DNA of 64,000 nucleotides from assembly GCA_905480645.1 (NCBI GenBank), contig CAJQRC010000049.1:1-64000 (forward strand). Direction: 5' to 3'. The notes beneath the pieces were generated by a model that worked only from the letters and a program-made list of their open reading frames with translations, did no database searches and was not told where the DNA came from. This document shows positions 28,528-39,260 of the stretch, piece after piece (the stretch's first letter is position 1; every line of letters starts with the position of its first letter). The stretch comes from an uncultured Tateyamaria sp. Its GTDB lineage: Bacteria > Pseudomonadota > Alphaproteobacteria > Rhodobacterales > Rhodobacteraceae. A program made the translations under genes and the position numbers.

Positions 28528-30393
28528 TTACAATGCACTTTCCATTACTGAACCAAGTCTGCGAGCAAACGAGGCTGGATCAGAAGGAACTTCTCCATCA
28601 GCAATTCGAGCCTGATCCAAAAGCAAATGAGCAGCATCCTGAAGTAAGCTGTCTGATGTTGCTTCACTACCCTTGGCGCGATCAGCAAGCTTTTTGATAA
28701 TTGTGTGGTTAGGGTTCAGTTCAAGCACCCTTGGCATATTTTGCTGCAACTGGCCGTGTCTTTTCAGTAATCGCTCCATATTGACGTCCATATCTCCGTC
28801 ATCAGCAATGAGGCATACAGGGCTGTCTGTGAGACGTTTGGAGGGTCGTACATCTTTTATGGCATCACCTAGTTCAAGCTTTATGGATGCAATCAAGTCA
28901 GCAATATCTGGTGTTTCCACATTTTCCTTGCTGTTTTCATCTTTCTTTTCCTCAGCAATATTATCGAGATCCGCGGCTCCGCGGGTAATCGACTTGAATG
29001 GCTTGCCTTCAAATTCGGTAACATGCTGCAGCCAGAACTCGTCAACTGGATCTGATAACAGCAATACCTCAATATTTTTGGCCTTGAAACCTTCAAGGTG
29101 AGGAGATTGTGCAATTTTTGTCGCATCCTCGCCAGCCATGTAATAAATTGCCTCTTGCCCTTCTTTGCATCTACCAATGTAATCTGACAAGCTGGAGAGC
29201 CCTTGATTATGCGTAGAGGTGAAGCGACAAAGCTCCAAAACTCTATCACGTAAAGATGGATCCTCGATTAGACCTTCTTTCAGAACAGCTCCAAAATTAG
29301 TCCAGAATTCTGTAAATTCTTCTGGTGCTTTGTTTGACTTTTTCTTCAGCTCCCCAAGTACCTTTTTGGTAATTGAAGTTTTGATTTTTGCCAGTTTGGG
29401 ATCTGTTTGCAGCATTTCCCGAGAAACGTTGAGAGATAAATCTTGTGAATCAACAATTCCTCGCAGGAATCTTAGATAAGAAGGAATAAGATCTTTGGTA
29501 GTGTCAGAGATAAAGACTCGATTTACATATAGCTTCACATGGCTTTTGCGCTCTGCATCAAAGAGATCAAATGGAGCAACTGATGGAACAAAAAGAAGGC
29601 TAGTATGGTTTACTGTGCCTTCAACACGATTGTGCATTATATGCCATGGTTTATCGAATGCATGTGACGCATGTCGGTAAAATTCCGTATACTGTTCTTC
29701 GGTGATGTCCTTGGGTGCACGAGTCCATATTGCAGAAGCCGAGTTAAGTGTGTCATCGCCCAGTTTTACCGGGAAACTGATGTGCTCTGAATACGTATTT
29801 ATGATATGACGAATACGACTTTCATCTAAAAATTCTTTAGCATCTTTTTTAAGATGTAAAATTACAGTCGTACCTGACGTTTCACGTGCTCCAGGTTCAA
29901 TTGTAAATTCACCTTTTCCGTTAGACGACCACTGCCAACTTTCCTCTTCGCCTGCTTTGCGGGTTAGAACGTCAACGTTATCTGCAACCATGAAGGCAGA
30001 GTAAAACCCTACTCCAAATTTACCAATTAAACCCAAATCGTCTTTTTTGCTGGATTTAAGAGCTTCAAGGAAGGCGCCAGTTCCAGATCTTGCAATTGTA
30101 CCAAGGGTCTCTAAAAGATCGTTATGGTTCATACCGATCCCGTTATCAGAAACTGATAGCGTTTTTTCTTTTTTACGTACATCCAGTGAAATGGCTAATT
30201 GGTTAGATTCCACAGCAATATCAGAATTGGTGAGGGATTCGTACCGTAATTTGTCACAAGCATCAGAAGCGTTTGAAACTAATTCTCTCAGAAAGATTTC
30301 TCTATTTGAGTATAATGATCCTGCAACAATATCGAGGAGTTGCCCCACTTCAGTTTGAAAGGAAAACGTCTCTTTTGTATTGGTATCGCCCAT
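28528..30393 (-). CDS. htpG: Chaperone HtpG (Hsp90)
   Basis: ATP-dependent Hsp90-type chaperone, 621 residues from the chosen ATG. The N-terminal GHKL ATPase has YSNREIFLRELVSNASDA (28-45), DNGIGM and GKFGVGFYSAFMV. The middle domain contains SREMLQ and the C-terminal dimerisation domain ends near residue 620. The frame is open 35 codons further upstream, but MGDTNTKETFSFQTEV is the normal start and is preceded by AAAAAAGG. It stands alone. Bacterial HtpG has also been linked to tetrapyrrole enzyme stability, though nothing here ties it to the photosynthesis block. Confidence 0.97.
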   Translation of the reverse strand: MGDTNTKETFSFQTEVGQLLDIVAGSLYSNREIFLRELVSNASDACDKLRYESLTNSDIAVESNQLAISLDVRKKEKTLSVSDNGIGMNHNDLLETLGTIARSGTGAFLEALKSSKKDDLGLIGKFGVGFYSAFMVADNVDVLTRKAGEEESWQWSSNGKGEFTIEPGARETSGTTVILHLKKDAKEFLDESRIRHIINTYSEHISFPVKLGDDTLNSASAIWTRAPKDITEEQYTEFYRHASHAFDKPWHIMHNRVEGTVNHTSLLFVPSVAPFDLFDAERKSHVKLYVNRVFISDTTKDLIPSYLRFLRGIVDSQDLSLNVSREMLQTDPKLAKIKTSITKKVLGELKKKSNKAPEEFTEFWTNFGAVLKEGLIEDPSLRDRVLELCRFTSTHNQGLSSLSDYIGRCKEGQEAIYYMAGEDATKIAQSPHLEGFKAKNIEVLLLSDPVDEFWLQHVTEFEGKPFKSITRGAADLDNIAEEKKDENSKENVETPDIADLIASIKLELGDAIKDVRPSKRLTDSPVCLIADDGDMDVNMERLLKRHGQLQQNMPRVLELNPNHTIIKKLADRAKGSEATSDSLLQDAAHLLLDQARIADGEVPSDPASFARRLGSVMESAL

Positions 30394-30598
30394 TATGGAA
30401 CCTTTTTTGAAATTTTTGAGGTCTTCATGTAATCGTAGGTGCATATATGGATTTAAAAAACTGTATTCAAGGCGCTGGTCGTCGTAGACGATAAACAAAA
30501 ATATGCAAATGATTAGATCTGGTGTATGATTGAGCGTTATATCGCGCTACATAAAGCTCTGCTTGTGAATATTTTTAATTTTTGCTTAGCAACGTTTT

Positions 30599-31597
30599 TT
30601 AACAATATCGTTCAGGTCCATCCCATTGCTCACGTGAATAGCGATCCCCGTGTGCCCAGCCAATTGGTAACACAGTCTCAATTTGTTCGAGATCAGTTTC
30701 TGATAAGATTAAGGAGGCTCCAGACATACTCTCCCGAAAATGCTCAACTGACCGAGTGCCCGGGATTGGGAGTACATGAGATCCTCTGGTGAGCAGCCAT
30801 GCGTTTGCCAGTCCAGCTGCCGATGCGCCCATCTCTTTTGCTAAATTTCGAAACCCATCCGTAATGCGTAGGTTTTCGGTTAGGTTTGGCTCAATAAAAC
30901 GAGGATTTCCAGCTAAAAATGGCAGAGTCAGGATACGCTCGCGTGGGATCGGGTTATTCGTTAGTAATGAGCGTCCCAAAGGTGAAAAAGCTACAAGCGC
31001 TACGCCAAGTTCAGCACAGGTTTGTAAAAGCCCTAAATCTGGAAACCTTGTCGATAAAGAATATTCTGATTGAACAGCAGCAATTGGATAGGTTTTCATG
31101 GCGCGACGCAACGTAGAGGGCGCCACTTCTGATAGCCCAATTGCTTTAGTTTTTCCTTTCTTAACTAAACGACTAAGGTTTGCCACTGTTTCCTCTGGAG
31201 TAAGGAGTGGATCTAGGCGGTGTGCGTAGAATAGGTCGACGCATTCTACACCGAGGCGCTGCAAAGATTTGTCCAATTCAGTTTCGAGGTGCTCAGCAGA
31301 ATTGTCAAAGATGCGATTGCCGTCTGCATCGCTGGTTATGCTAGCCTTTGTTGCGATTGTGAACTCGCTTAAAGCATTTGGGTTAGATTTTAAGTAGCTG
31401 CCAATAGCAGTTTCTGATTTTCCCACGCCGTATACATTAGCAGTGTCAATGTGCGTAACCCCTAAGTCACGACATGTATTAAGAATTGCGTGGCTCTGAG
31501 TTTCGTTTGTTGGACCGTACATGTCGGAAAATGACATTGCACCATAGCCTACTGCGCTGACTTCTGGCCCGTTTGCTCCAAGTTTGCGTTTTTCCAT
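30599..31597 (-). CDS. Aldo/keto reductase
   Basis: NADPH-dependent oxidoreductase of the AKR superfamily, 332 residues, closest in form to the AKR13/YajO-like branch that opens with RKLGANGPEVSAVGYGAMSF. The catalytic tetrad is in place: Asp51, Tyr56 (HIDTANVYG), Lys84 (ATKAS) and His126 (FYAHR). The C-terminal cofactor-binding segment LPIPGTRSVEHFRES is also typical. The substrate is unknown. It is divergent from the small unknown gene at 31741. Confidence 0.9.
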   Translation of the reverse strand: MEKRKLGANGPEVSAVGYGAMSFSDMYGPTNETQSHAILNTCRDLGVTHIDTANVYGVGKSETAIGSYLKSNPNALSEFTIATKASITSDADGNRIFDNSAEHLETELDKSLQRLGVECVDLFYAHRLDPLLTPEETVANLSRLVKKGKTKAIGLSEVAPSTLRRAMKTYPIAAVQSEYSLSTRFPDLGLLQTCAELGVALVAFSPLGRSLLTNNPIPRERILTLPFLAGNPRFIEPNLTENLRITDGFRNLAKEMGASAAGLANAWLLTRGSHVLPIPGTRSVEHFRESMSGASLILSETDLEQIETVLPIGWAHGDRYSREQWDGPERYC

Positions 31598-31740
31598 TTT
31601 ATCCTCTTGTTATGCATCTTTATATACTTTTAAGATTATGGTGATTTTGAGTTACTGCCCTAGAGCTTTTTTTGTGGAAGCACTCAATAACATTTAACTG
31701 GTAGCTCAGAAAATTCACTAATAAAATTGGAACAGTTCTT

Positions 31741-32049
31741 ATGCCGATAATTAAGCGTTTAAATATAAATAAATTCACATCTGAAAAAGATAATGATGCG
31801 TTCATAGCAGAGTTAAATCAGATGTGGCTGGATTGGGATGACCGGTCCATTTCCTCACAATTATCTGTGGACATATGCAAAGATATCAATGACCCCACTC
31901 GAATGACCGCTTTTGTAACCATAGTTGGGGCAGACGCTTTAGATACTTTAAATGAGTGGAGTAAAAAAACAGTACTTCCAGTGCGGTCTAAATATGATCA
32001 TGAAAATATCATGATTGATGCTGATTTAATTGCATCAATCAGCAAGTAG
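31741..32049 (+). CDS. Small protein of unknown function
   Basis: A 102-residue soluble protein, acidic, with no membrane helix or signal peptide and no motif I recognise. It contains WLDWDDRSI in the middle and ends in IDADLIASISK. It starts with ATG and no obvious ribosome site. It is flanked by an aldo/keto reductase (divergent) and an SDR (convergent). Codon usage looks like its neighbours and the frame is clean, so it is probably a real gene. Confidence 0.5.
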   Translation: MPIIKRLNINKFTSEKDNDAFIAELNQMWLDWDDRSISSQLSVDICKDINDPTRMTAFVTIVGADALDTLNEWSKKTVLPVRSKYDHENIMIDADLIASISK

Positions 32050-32074
32050 TTAATGTAATACTGTGTGAACTGCT

Positions 32075-32827
32075 TTATGTTCTGAGCGCAGGCAGCCCTA
32101 CACCCGCACTTTCGAAGCCACCATCTGATGCAATAATCTGACCGGTCACATAGCTGGCTTTATCCGAGCATAGAAAAGTAATAACTTCCGCGATTTCGCG
32201 CTCTGATCCGTAACGATTTAATGGGATTGCGTCGTGATAGCTGGCGATGATTTCTGGTGAATGAACTGCATTGGACAGTTTGGTGCGCACAGGGCCGGGA
32301 CATACGCAATTGGCTCGAACGCCAATTTCGCCTAATTCTACAGCTTGTTGTTTGGTTAGCTGAATTACCGCGGCCTTGGATGTGCCGTACGCCACTCTTA
32401 AGGTTGAAGCACGTAATCCAGAAATCGAAGCAATGTTTACGATTGCGCCGCGCGTTTTTTTCAAAGTAGGTAGGCAAGCCTGCGAAACTAAAAAAGTCCC
32501 ATCAAGATTGGTTTGCATGATTTTTCTCCATTGAGCAAAATCTGTAGTCTCGATTGGACCAAAATCAGCAACGCCCGCATTGTTAACCACTGCATCAATC
32601 CGCCCAAATGTGGAGGTGACCTTATTTACCATACTGTCAACCTCTTTGGGTTCTGAGATATCGCATATAAACGAACTGGTTTCGTTTAGGCCATCGGTAG
32701 CATCTTTGAGAGCCTCGCTGTCTCGATCTACCAAAGCAACGCGCCAGCCCTGTTCGATAAACAAGCGGGCCGTTTCAAGACCAATTCCACGAGCTGCTCC
32801 TGTAATCAATGCGACTTTTTCCGGCAT
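32075..32827 (-). CDS. Short-chain dehydrogenase/reductase
   Basis: Classical SDR, 250 residues: the cofactor motif TGAARGIG (9-16) with Asp34 after the second strand suggesting NAD(H) preference, NNAG (82-85), and the catalytic Ser (134/136), Tyr147 and Lys151. The C-terminal GQIIASDGGFESAG is also standard. ATG 32827 has AGGA eight bases upstream; the frame is open 33 codons further but without support. The substrate is unknown. Relatives act on 3-oxoacyl groups, sugars or secondary alcohols. Confidence 0.9.
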   Translation of the reverse strand: MPEKVALITGAARGIGLETARLFIEQGWRVALVDRDSEALKDATDGLNETSSFICDISEPKEVDSMVNKVTSTFGRIDAVVNNAGVADFGPIETTDFAQWRKIMQTNLDGTFLVSQACLPTLKKTRGAIVNIASISGLRASTLRVAYGTSKAAVIQLTKQQAVELGEIGVRANCVCPGPVRTKLSNAVHSPEIIASYHDAIPLNRYGSEREIAEVITFLCSDKASYVTGQIIASDGGFESAGVGLPALRT

Positions 32828-33080
32828 TCTGATTTTCCTGCAATTTTGTTGGTTTAAGCTTAATCTATGGGTTATTTGTATTAATGAATAAGAAGTTATT
32901 CTAAGAATTTTATTGTAGCACTTCACTCCGCCTTTTACGTTTAGGGCAATAATCCAATTTCACTGCCTTGCGTTTAGAATTTTCCGCAGGGAAGATACTG
33001 GTTAAACAAAATCAGCTTTTGGTAATGATACAAATACTCTAAGCTTTGGATGCAATCATTCATTTGGATTAAATGTAGAC

Positions 33081-35000
33081 GTGAAAAAAATATCAGTAGA
33101 TTCGGCGCTTTCAAAGGCAAAACTATGCGTAAAAAGAAATGAATTACTAGAAGCCAGAAAGCTTTATCAAGCTGTTTTGATTGCGTTTCCAAAAAACAAA
33201 ACAGCTAGGCAGGCGTTAGCTTCTCTCAATAATCGTAAGCAATTGGGCGGTGATCAAAACCCTCCTAAAGAAATTACACAAGAATTGATAACATTATATA
33301 ATCAAGGACGACTTGCGCTAGTGGTTGACAAGGCCAAAGCACTTTTAAAATTGTACCCTAGGTCTTCAATAGTTTGGAACATTTTAGGTACTTCTGCTGC
33401 TCAAATTGGTAAGTTAAGCCAAGCAATAGATGCGTTTAAAAAAACTGCTATTCTTCAGCCCAAAGATGCCGAGCCTCACTTTAATATGGGAACGGCTTTT
33501 CAAGATAAAGGTAAACTGGCAGAAGCAGTTAAAGCGTATAGAAAAGCACTTTCACTTAAGGCTGATTACGCAAAAGCATTCAATAATATGGGTACGGCTT
33601 TGCACGATCAGGGTAAATTGGAAGAAGCGCTTGAAGCTTATAAAAATGTCATTTCTTTAAAGCCTAATGATGCGTTGGTAATCATAAACATGGGTGCCGT
33701 TTTGCAAGATCTTGGTAAGCTAGAAGAAGCGGTTAGAGTTTATAAAAATGCACTGTCTATAAACTCAAACGATGCAGACCTCTATTACAACCTTGGCAAC
33801 GCTCTAAGTGACCAGAGCAAGTTAGAAGAGGCAGTAAAAGCATACAATAACGCTCTTTCAATTAAGCCTGATTATGTTGAAGCTTTAAATAATATGGGCA
33901 CATCATTTCGGCATCAGGGTAAGCAAAAAGAAGCGCTATCAGCTTATAATAAAGTATTATCCTTAAACCCTAATCATTTTGGAGCCCACCGAAATTTAAG
34001 TACTTTAGTTACATACAAAAAGGATAACCCGCAGATAAATAAAATTAAGGAATTAATGAATCATAGTGATTTATCAGCTGATAGTAGATGTCTGCTTCAT
34101 TATACATATGCAAAAATAAATGAGGATTTGGGTGATCTGGAAAAGGCTTTCGATCATTACGCAATTGGTGGAGCGCTTAGAAAAAAACAACTGGCTTATG
34201 ACATAGGTCAAGATCAACGCTTATTTAAAAAGATAAAGACCGTCGCCCCCAAACTATTAGAACATTCACTGACGGAAACAGTTAGAAAATTGGATATCAC
34301 GCCAATTTTTATTTTGGGCATGCCGCGATCTGGGACTACTCTAGTTGAACAAATAATATCTTGCCATTCGCAAGTCCACGGTGCTGGTGAATTGCCATTA
34401 TTGGCACGTTTTAGTAGCTCAATTATGGCTGGAAAACAGGATGTAAGTGTTGAAAATCTTCAAGAAGTTCGCAAAAATTACCTAGATGGGTTGAAAAAAG
34501 TTTCTGAAGGTAAGTTTATTGTCACAGATAAAATGCCCCATAATTTTATGTATATTGGATTAATTTGTAATGTTTTTCCCGAAGCAAAAATTGTCCATGT
34601 TAGACGTAATCCTGCAGCAACTTGTTTATCAAATTTTAAGCATTATTTCCATTCGAGGGGTTTGGGGTACCCCAATGATATTAAAGACATTGTAAATTAT
34701 TTCGAACTTTATTGTGATTTGATGAGATTTTGGGATGAGTCCTATCGAAATAAGATTTACCACCTAGACTATGACAAGCTGACACTTGAACAAGAGGTCG
34801 AAACAAAAAGCTTGATGAGTCATTTAAACTTAAATTGGGAAGCGTCGTGTCTTTCACCCCATAAAAACAACCGTATCGTTAGAACTGCTTCGCATCAACA
34901 AGTAAGACAAAAGATTTACCGAGATAGTTCGCAAGCTTGGCGTAAGTTTCAGCCATATTTAGGCGGTGCTTTTGATGAATTAATCGGCATATCAGATTAG
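33081..35000 (+). CDS. TPR-repeat sulfotransferase fusion
   Basis: A 639-residue two-part protein. Residues 1-320 carry about seven or eight tetratricopeptide repeats (GKLEEAVKAYxxALSLKPDYAxA pattern, 34-residue period). Residues 405-635 form a sulfotransferase domain with the PAPS 5'-phosphosulfate loop GMPRSGTT (about 413-420), the following HGAGELPLL, and the 3'-phosphate site VHVRRNPAATCLSNFKHYF. Such TPR-sulfotransferases are common in marine alphaproteobacteria and probably modify proteins or surface glycans. The acceptor is not known. A GTG at 33081 is the only reasonable start. It is a single gene. Confidence 0.88.
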   Translation: MKKISVDSALSKAKLCVKRNELLEARKLYQAVLIAFPKNKTARQALASLNNRKQLGGDQNPPKEITQELITLYNQGRLALVVDKAKALLKLYPRSSIVWNILGTSAAQIGKLSQAIDAFKKTAILQPKDAEPHFNMGTAFQDKGKLAEAVKAYRKALSLKADYAKAFNNMGTALHDQGKLEEALEAYKNVISLKPNDALVIINMGAVLQDLGKLEEAVRVYKNALSINSNDADLYYNLGNALSDQSKLEEAVKAYNNALSIKPDYVEALNNMGTSFRHQGKQKEALSAYNKVLSLNPNHFGAHRNLSTLVTYKKDNPQINKIKELMNHSDLSADSRCLLHYTYAKINEDLGDLEKAFDHYAIGGALRKKQLAYDIGQDQRLFKKIKTVAPKLLEHSLTETVRKLDITPIFILGMPRSGTTLVEQIISCHSQVHGAGELPLLARFSSSIMAGKQDVSVENLQEVRKNYLDGLKKVSEGKFIVTDKMPHNFMYIGLICNVFPEAKIVHVRRNPAATCLSNFKHYFHSRGLGYPNDIKDIVNYFELYCDLMRFWDESYRNKIYHLDYDKLTLEQEVETKSLMSHLNLNWEASCLSPHKNNRIVRTASHQQVRQKIYRDSSQAWRKFQPYLGGAFDELIGISD

Positions 35001-35016
35001 GGTTTTACAGAACCCT
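34999..35016. terminator. Hairpin between convergent genes
   Basis: AGGGTT-TTACAG-AACCCT, a 6-bp stem starting at the sulfotransferase stop codon. It is placed for a terminator between convergent genes but has no U-tract on the plus strand. Confidence 0.3.
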
Positions 35017-35179
35017 CTATAACGATAACAACATGTTACTCCCGTACCTATGCTTAGTTTTCTTTACATTTTTCTTTAATTTAAAATCTTCTGAAGCTAA
35101 ATTTGCTATAAAGTGATCAATTAAATCAATAGTGGCCCGCAAAGGCACAGTTGGCAGATTCTGTACAAAAAGTTATAGC

Positions 35180-35803
35180 TTATGTAGGTTTTTCGAAACC
35201 ACCCATGGAAGCAAGTAAGGTAATCACTTCAGAAACGCCTTGGCCGTTCCGTAACCCTGTAAATACAAATGGTTTGTCACCACGCATTTTCTTTGCATCA
35301 CGATCCATAATTTCTAAAGAGGCGCCCACATATGGTGCCAAATCAATTTTGTTTATCACTAAAATATCAGATTTTGTAATTGCGGGCCCGCCCTTGCGTG
35401 GAATTTCCTCACCTGCGGCTACGTCTATCACATAGATAGTCAAATCAGCTAATTCGGGGCTGAAAGTAGCAGAAAGGTTGTCCCCACCGCTTTCGATTAG
35501 AACGATTTCAACATCCTGATAGCGTTTTCGCATTTCGGCGATGGCGGCCAAATTAATTGAAGCATCTTCGCGGATCGCTGTATGTGGACAGCCACCGGTT
35601 TCAACGCCTATTACACGATCTTTTGGCAAGATCTGCATACGCATTAACGCTTCAGCATCCTCTTTGGAGTAGATGTCGTTAGTAATCACTCCAATAGATA
35701 TTTTTGGATGCAACACACGCGCTAAAGCCGCGGTTAAGGTTGTTTTACCTGCACCTACAGGGCCGCCTATGCCAATGCGGAGTGGTCCGTTAATGGGTGT
35801 CAT
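35180..35803 (-). CDS. ureG: Urease accessory GTPase UreG
   Basis: SIMIBI-class GTPase that powers nickel delivery to urease, 207 residues. The P-loop GGPVGAGKT is at 13-21, followed by the metal-binding dimerisation motif CPH ([13 protein letters not shown]) and [13 protein letters not shown]. The ATG at 35803 follows AAGGATC; the frame continues 25 codons upstream but overlaps ureF. It is the last gene of the leftward ureDABCEFG operon. Confidence 0.97.
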   Translation of the reverse strand: MTPINGPLRIGIGGPVGAGKTTLTAALARVLHPKISIGVITNDIYSKEDAEALMRMQILPKDRVIGVETGGCPHTAIREDASINLAAIAEMRKRYQDVEIVLIESGGDNLSATFSPELADLTIYVIDVAAGEEIPRKGGPAITKSDILVINKIDLAPYVGASLEIMDRDAKKMRGDKPFVFTGLRNGQGVSEVITLLASMGGFEKPT

Positions 35804-35814
35804 AAAAAGATCCT

Positions 35815-36444
35815 TTAACTGCGGAAAACGCGTGAATATTGGGTTTCGTGCCGCATTGCTGCGATGTCTGACATCCAAGCAGAACTGTGAAGATCTTCGA
35901 GCGTCCCACCAATTGATTTGGCGGCTATTTCAACGATGCGTGGTTTTAACATTGTTTGAATTTTTTGTCCGGCAACTTGCCCCAAGGGTAATAATCGCAT
36001 TGCAGCGGTTGTTAAATTTCCAATAAATGCTTGCAAATACATTGCCGTTGTCAGCTCAGGATCAAGATTTAAAATTTTAGCAGTACGTCCAACTGCGACA
36101 GGATAGCAAAGCTGTCCGATTTCATGCCCCCAAATTGCACTTACCGTATCGCAAAAAGCAGCTCCCTGAAGATCTATTTCCATCAGTCGTTCTGCTGACG
36201 TTGCGAATGATCTTGCGGTTGTATCTATATCTGGATCGTCCGAATTATAAGCTGCGTTTAAAAATGTAGCATCGGATTGCGCACCTCCAAAGTCCAATAA
36301 GTCTAATAACCAACCCTGCAAGGTTATGGCGTCATAGATTAATCGATCATTAACAGCTGTTTCCAACCCATGTGAATAAGCAAACGCGCCTACTGGAAAG
36401 CTCGGTGAAAGCAATTGGGTCAATGTTAATATATCAGTGATCAT
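35815..36444 (-). CDS. ureF: Urease accessory protein UreF
   Basis: Helical accessory protein that bridges UreG and UreD on apo-urease, 209 residues. The N-terminal [18 protein letters not shown] is the family signature. ATG 36444 overlaps the ureE stop by 11 bases. Two upstream in-frame starts (36465, 36543) would overlap ureE more deeply. ureG follows 11 bases downstream. Confidence 0.94.
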   Translation of the reverse strand: MITDILTLTQLLSPSFPVGAFAYSHGLETAVNDRLIYDAITLQGWLLDLLDFGGAQSDATFLNAAYNSDDPDIDTTARSFATSAERLMEIDLQGAAFCDTVSAIWGHEIGQLCYPVAVGRTAKILNLDPELTTAMYLQAFIGNLTTAAMRLLPLGQVAGQKIQTMLKPRIVEIAAKSIGGTLEDLHSSAWMSDIAAMRHETQYSRVFRS

Positions 36445-36901
36445 GGGCCGTTGCACCGTGTTCATGGCTATGAGTCCGGCCGTGGCCGTAGGCTCCACCT
36501 TCTGGGGTGAAAGGTTCCAAGGTTTCGTTAATCTGCGCACCAAGATGCTCTAACATATGCCCTATGACTAGATCGCGTTGAATGACTAGGCGTTTGGCTT
36601 CGATCTGGCATGGTGTGTGGCGGTTTCCGATATGCCATGCCAGTTGAACCAGATCGCCAGTGACGGAAAATAATGGTTCTTTGGCAGCTATCACTTCGAT
36701 TATGCGGCCGTCATCAATTATAAAGGCATCTTGATCATTCAGTGATGTCGTGTGCTTTAAATCAACTAAAAGTTGGAAATTTTTTTCTGTTTTAAGAATT
36801 TTCCGACGTAAAAACCGTGCGTCATAATTCATAACACAGCGATCAAATGCTTCGATCCATGTGCCCGCTCTACGGATTTCATATGATGTAAAATCAGCCA
36901 T
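36434..36901 (-). CDS. ureE: Urease nickel chaperone UreE
   Basis: Nickel metallochaperone, 155 residues, with an N-terminal peptide-binding domain, a ferredoxin-like metal domain (AWHIGNRHTPCQIE with the interface His) and a histidine-bearing C-terminal tail (GHGRTHSHEHG...HDH) that can hold extra Ni. The ATG overlaps the ureC stop by one base (TAATG), which suggests translational coupling. Confidence 0.94.
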   Translation of the reverse strand: MADFTSYEIRRAGTWIEAFDRCVMNYDARFLRRKILKTEKNFQLLVDLKHTTSLNDQDAFIIDDGRIIEVIAAKEPLFSVTGDLVQLAWHIGNRHTPCQIEAKRLVIQRDLVIGHMLEHLGAQINETLEPFTPEGGAYGHGRTHSHEHGATAHDH

Positions 36902-38640
36902 TAGAATAAAAAGTATCGTTGTGCCATTGGCAGTTCTGTGGCGGGTTCGCAGGTTAATAATTCACCGTTTGCACGGACTTCATAGGTTTCGGGGTTCACT
37001 TCCATATGAGGTGTTGCAGAATTATGAATTAGATTGGATTTACCTATATTGCGGGTATTCTCGACAGCGACAGTTTTTTTTGACAACCCAAGCTTGTCAC
37101 TGATTCTATCTTCTTGGGCTGCTGCAGATACGAAACAAACAGCAGAATGCTCAACAGATCTACCAAAAGCCCCAAACATGGGCCGAGAATAGACTGGTTG
37201 TGGTGTGGGAATTGAGGCATTTGGGTCGCCCATCTGTGCACAAACAATTGTACCTGCCATTAATACCATTTCGGGTTTTACGCCAAAAAATGCAGGGTTC
37301 CAAAGTACCAAGTCTGCACGTTTACCCTCTGTGATGCTGCCGATTTCAGAACTTATACCATGGGCAATTGCAGGATTAATTGTATATTTTGCGATGTAGC
37401 GGCGTACACGAAAATTATCGTTTTCACCAGTTTCCTCGTGAAGGCGCCCACGCTGTTTTTTCATTTTATCTGCTGTTTGCCATGTACGGATTAACACCTC
37501 TCCCACCCTGCCCATAGCTTGGCTATCAGACGCAATAATTGAAAATGCACCCATATCATGCAAGATATCCTCCGCTGCAATAGTCTCTCGGCGGATACGA
37601 CTTTCGGCAAAGGCTACGTCTTCCGGGATGGATTTGTCTAAATGGTGACAAACCATCAACATATCCAGATGTTCTTCCAAAGTGTTGACCGTATATGGTC
37701 GTGTGGGGTTGGTAGAGGAGGGAAGCACGTGTTCTTCACCGCATATTTTGATGATATCAGGCGCGTGGCCACCTCCCGCTCCTTCTGTATGAAATGCGTG
37801 GATGGTGCGATTTTTCATGGCTGCTACGGTGGTTTCTACAAAGCCAGACTCATTTAAAGTGTCGGTGTGGATCATTACCTGGACGTCCATGTCGTCTGCG
37901 ACCGAAAGACAGCAGTCGATGGCGGCTGGTGTAGTCCCCCAATCTTCATGTAGTTTCAGAGCGCAAGCACCGCCTTTAACCATTTCCACCAATGCATCTG
38001 GCTGGCTGGCATTACCTTTGCCTGCAAAGGCTAGATTCATTGGAAAGGCATCAGCGGCTTGTAGCATTCGCCCTATATGCCAAGGACCTGGGGTGCAGGT
38101 CGTTGCAAGAGTGCCATGCGCTGGTCCCGTACCACCGCCCAGCATTGTAGTTAGCCCAGAGTGTAGTGCATCTTCAATTTGTTGGGGGCAGATAAAATGA
38201 ATATGGCTGTCAAAACCACCAGCGGTCAAGATTTTCCCTTCCCCTGCAATAGCTTCGGTTCCTGGACCTATAATTATGTCAATGCCTGGTTGCGTGTCAG
38301 GATTGCCTGCTTTGCCAATCTTATGAATTCGCCCATCGCGTAAGCCAACATCTGCTTTGTATATGCCGGCGTGATCAACAATCAAAGCATTGGTGATCAC
38401 AGTGTCAACGGCTCCTGCTGCACGCGTTATTTGAGATTGCCCCATACCATCACGGATGACTTTACCGCCACCAAATTTAACTTCCTCTCCGTAGGTTAAC
38501 CCTTTTTGGCCATTGGTGCGTTCTGCTGTCAAATCACGCTCGACCTCAATAATGAGATCCGTATCGGCAAGGCGAATCTTGTCGCCAACAGTTGGTCCAA
38601 ACATGGCAGCGTAATCTGCGCGGCTGATTGAACTTGCCAT
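36901..38640 (-). CDS. ureC: Urease alpha subunit
   Basis: Catalytic subunit of urease, hydrolysing urea to ammonia and carbamate, 579 residues. Active-site landmarks: SHIHFI (His146, His148) as Ni ligands, Lys229 in ALKLHEDWG as the carbamylated bridging lysine, and the mobile-flap segment [13 protein letters not shown] with the flap Cys-His. The ATG at 38640 overlaps the ureB stop by one base; a TTG one codon earlier is not needed. A few extra residues compared with the common ~570 are spread through the C-terminal half. Confidence 0.97.
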   Translation of the reverse strand: MASSISRADYAAMFGPTVGDKIRLADTDLIIEVERDLTAERTNGQKGLTYGEEVKFGGGKVIRDGMGQSQITRAAGAVDTVITNALIVDHAGIYKADVGLRDGRIHKIGKAGNPDTQPGIDIIIGPGTEAIAGEGKILTAGGFDSHIHFICPQQIEDALHSGLTTMLGGGTGPAHGTLATTCTPGPWHIGRMLQAADAFPMNLAFAGKGNASQPDALVEMVKGGACALKLHEDWGTTPAAIDCCLSVADDMDVQVMIHTDTLNESGFVETTVAAMKNRTIHAFHTEGAGGGHAPDIIKICGEEHVLPSSTNPTRPYTVNTLEEHLDMLMVCHHLDKSIPEDVAFAESRIRRETIAAEDILHDMGAFSIIASDSQAMGRVGEVLIRTWQTADKMKKQRGRLHEETGENDNFRVRRYIAKYTINPAIAHGISSEIGSITEGKRADLVLWNPAFFGVKPEMVLMAGTIVCAQMGDPNASIPTPQPVYSRPMFGAFGRSVEHSAVCFVSAAAQEDRISDKLGLSKKTVAVENTRNIGKSNLIHNSATPHMEVNPETYEVRANGELLTCEPATELPMAQRYFLF

Positions 38641-38945
38641 CAAAGTTTTCCCATTATTTTTTTATTAAAACCAAATACACGACGTGCACCTGAAATCTCG
38701 ATAAGGCTCACTTCTCGACGTTGGCCAGGCTCGAAGCGTACAGCGGTGCCGGGCGCAATATTGAGGCGATAACCATGCGCGGCACCCCGATTGAATTCCA
38801 GAGCTGCATTGCATTCTGCAAAGTGGTAATGGCTTCCGACTTGAACAGGTCGATCGCCTGTATTGGAAATCATTAAAATAATTTCTTTACGTCCTTCATT
38901 TAATTTTAACGCGCCATTAACAGGAAAAATTTCTCCGGGAACCAT
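38640..38945 (-). CDS. ureB: Urease beta subunit
   Basis: Small structural subunit of the (alpha-beta-gamma)3 urease, 101 residues. The segments PGEIFPVNG at the start, [18 protein letters not shown] and [22 protein letters not shown] are standard UreB. Separate beta and gamma genes are the usual arrangement in proteobacteria. It lies 9 bases after ureA and is coupled to ureC. Confidence 0.96.
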   Translation of the reverse strand: MVPGEIFPVNGALKLNEGRKEIILMISNTGDRPVQVGSHYHFAECNAALEFNRGAAHGYRLNIAPGTAVRFEPGQRREVSLIEISGARRVFGFNKKIMGKL

Positions 38946-38954
38946 ATTGCGCTC

Positions 38955-39257
38955 CTACCGTATTGGGTTGTGCACTGTGACGAGTTTTGTGCCATCGGGG
39001 AAGGTAGCTTCAACCTGAACGTCATGGATCATTTCAGAGATACCAATCATGCATTGGCTGCGAGTTATTATGTGGGCACCAGCTTCCATCATATCGGCAA
39101 CGGAACGACCATCGCGAGCACCTTCTACTACTGCGTCCGTGATAATTGCTATTGCCTCTGGATAGTTGAGCTTAACCCCACGGCTCAAGCGCTTGCGAGC
39201 AACTTCAGCGGCCATTGCTATTAATAGTTTGTCTTTTTCTCTTGGGGTCATTTGCAC
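38955..39257 (-). CDS. ureA: Urease gamma subunit
   Basis: Gamma subunit, 100 residues, with [20 protein letters not shown] at the start and [21 protein letters not shown] in the middle, as in the family. It begins 3 bases after the ureD stop. Confidence 0.96.
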   Translation of the reverse strand: MQMTPREKDKLLIAMAAEVARKRLSRGVKLNYPEAIAIITDAVVEGARDGRSVADMMEAGAHIITRSQCMIGISEMIHDVQVEATFPDGTKLVTVHNPIR

Positions 39258-39260
39258 AGG

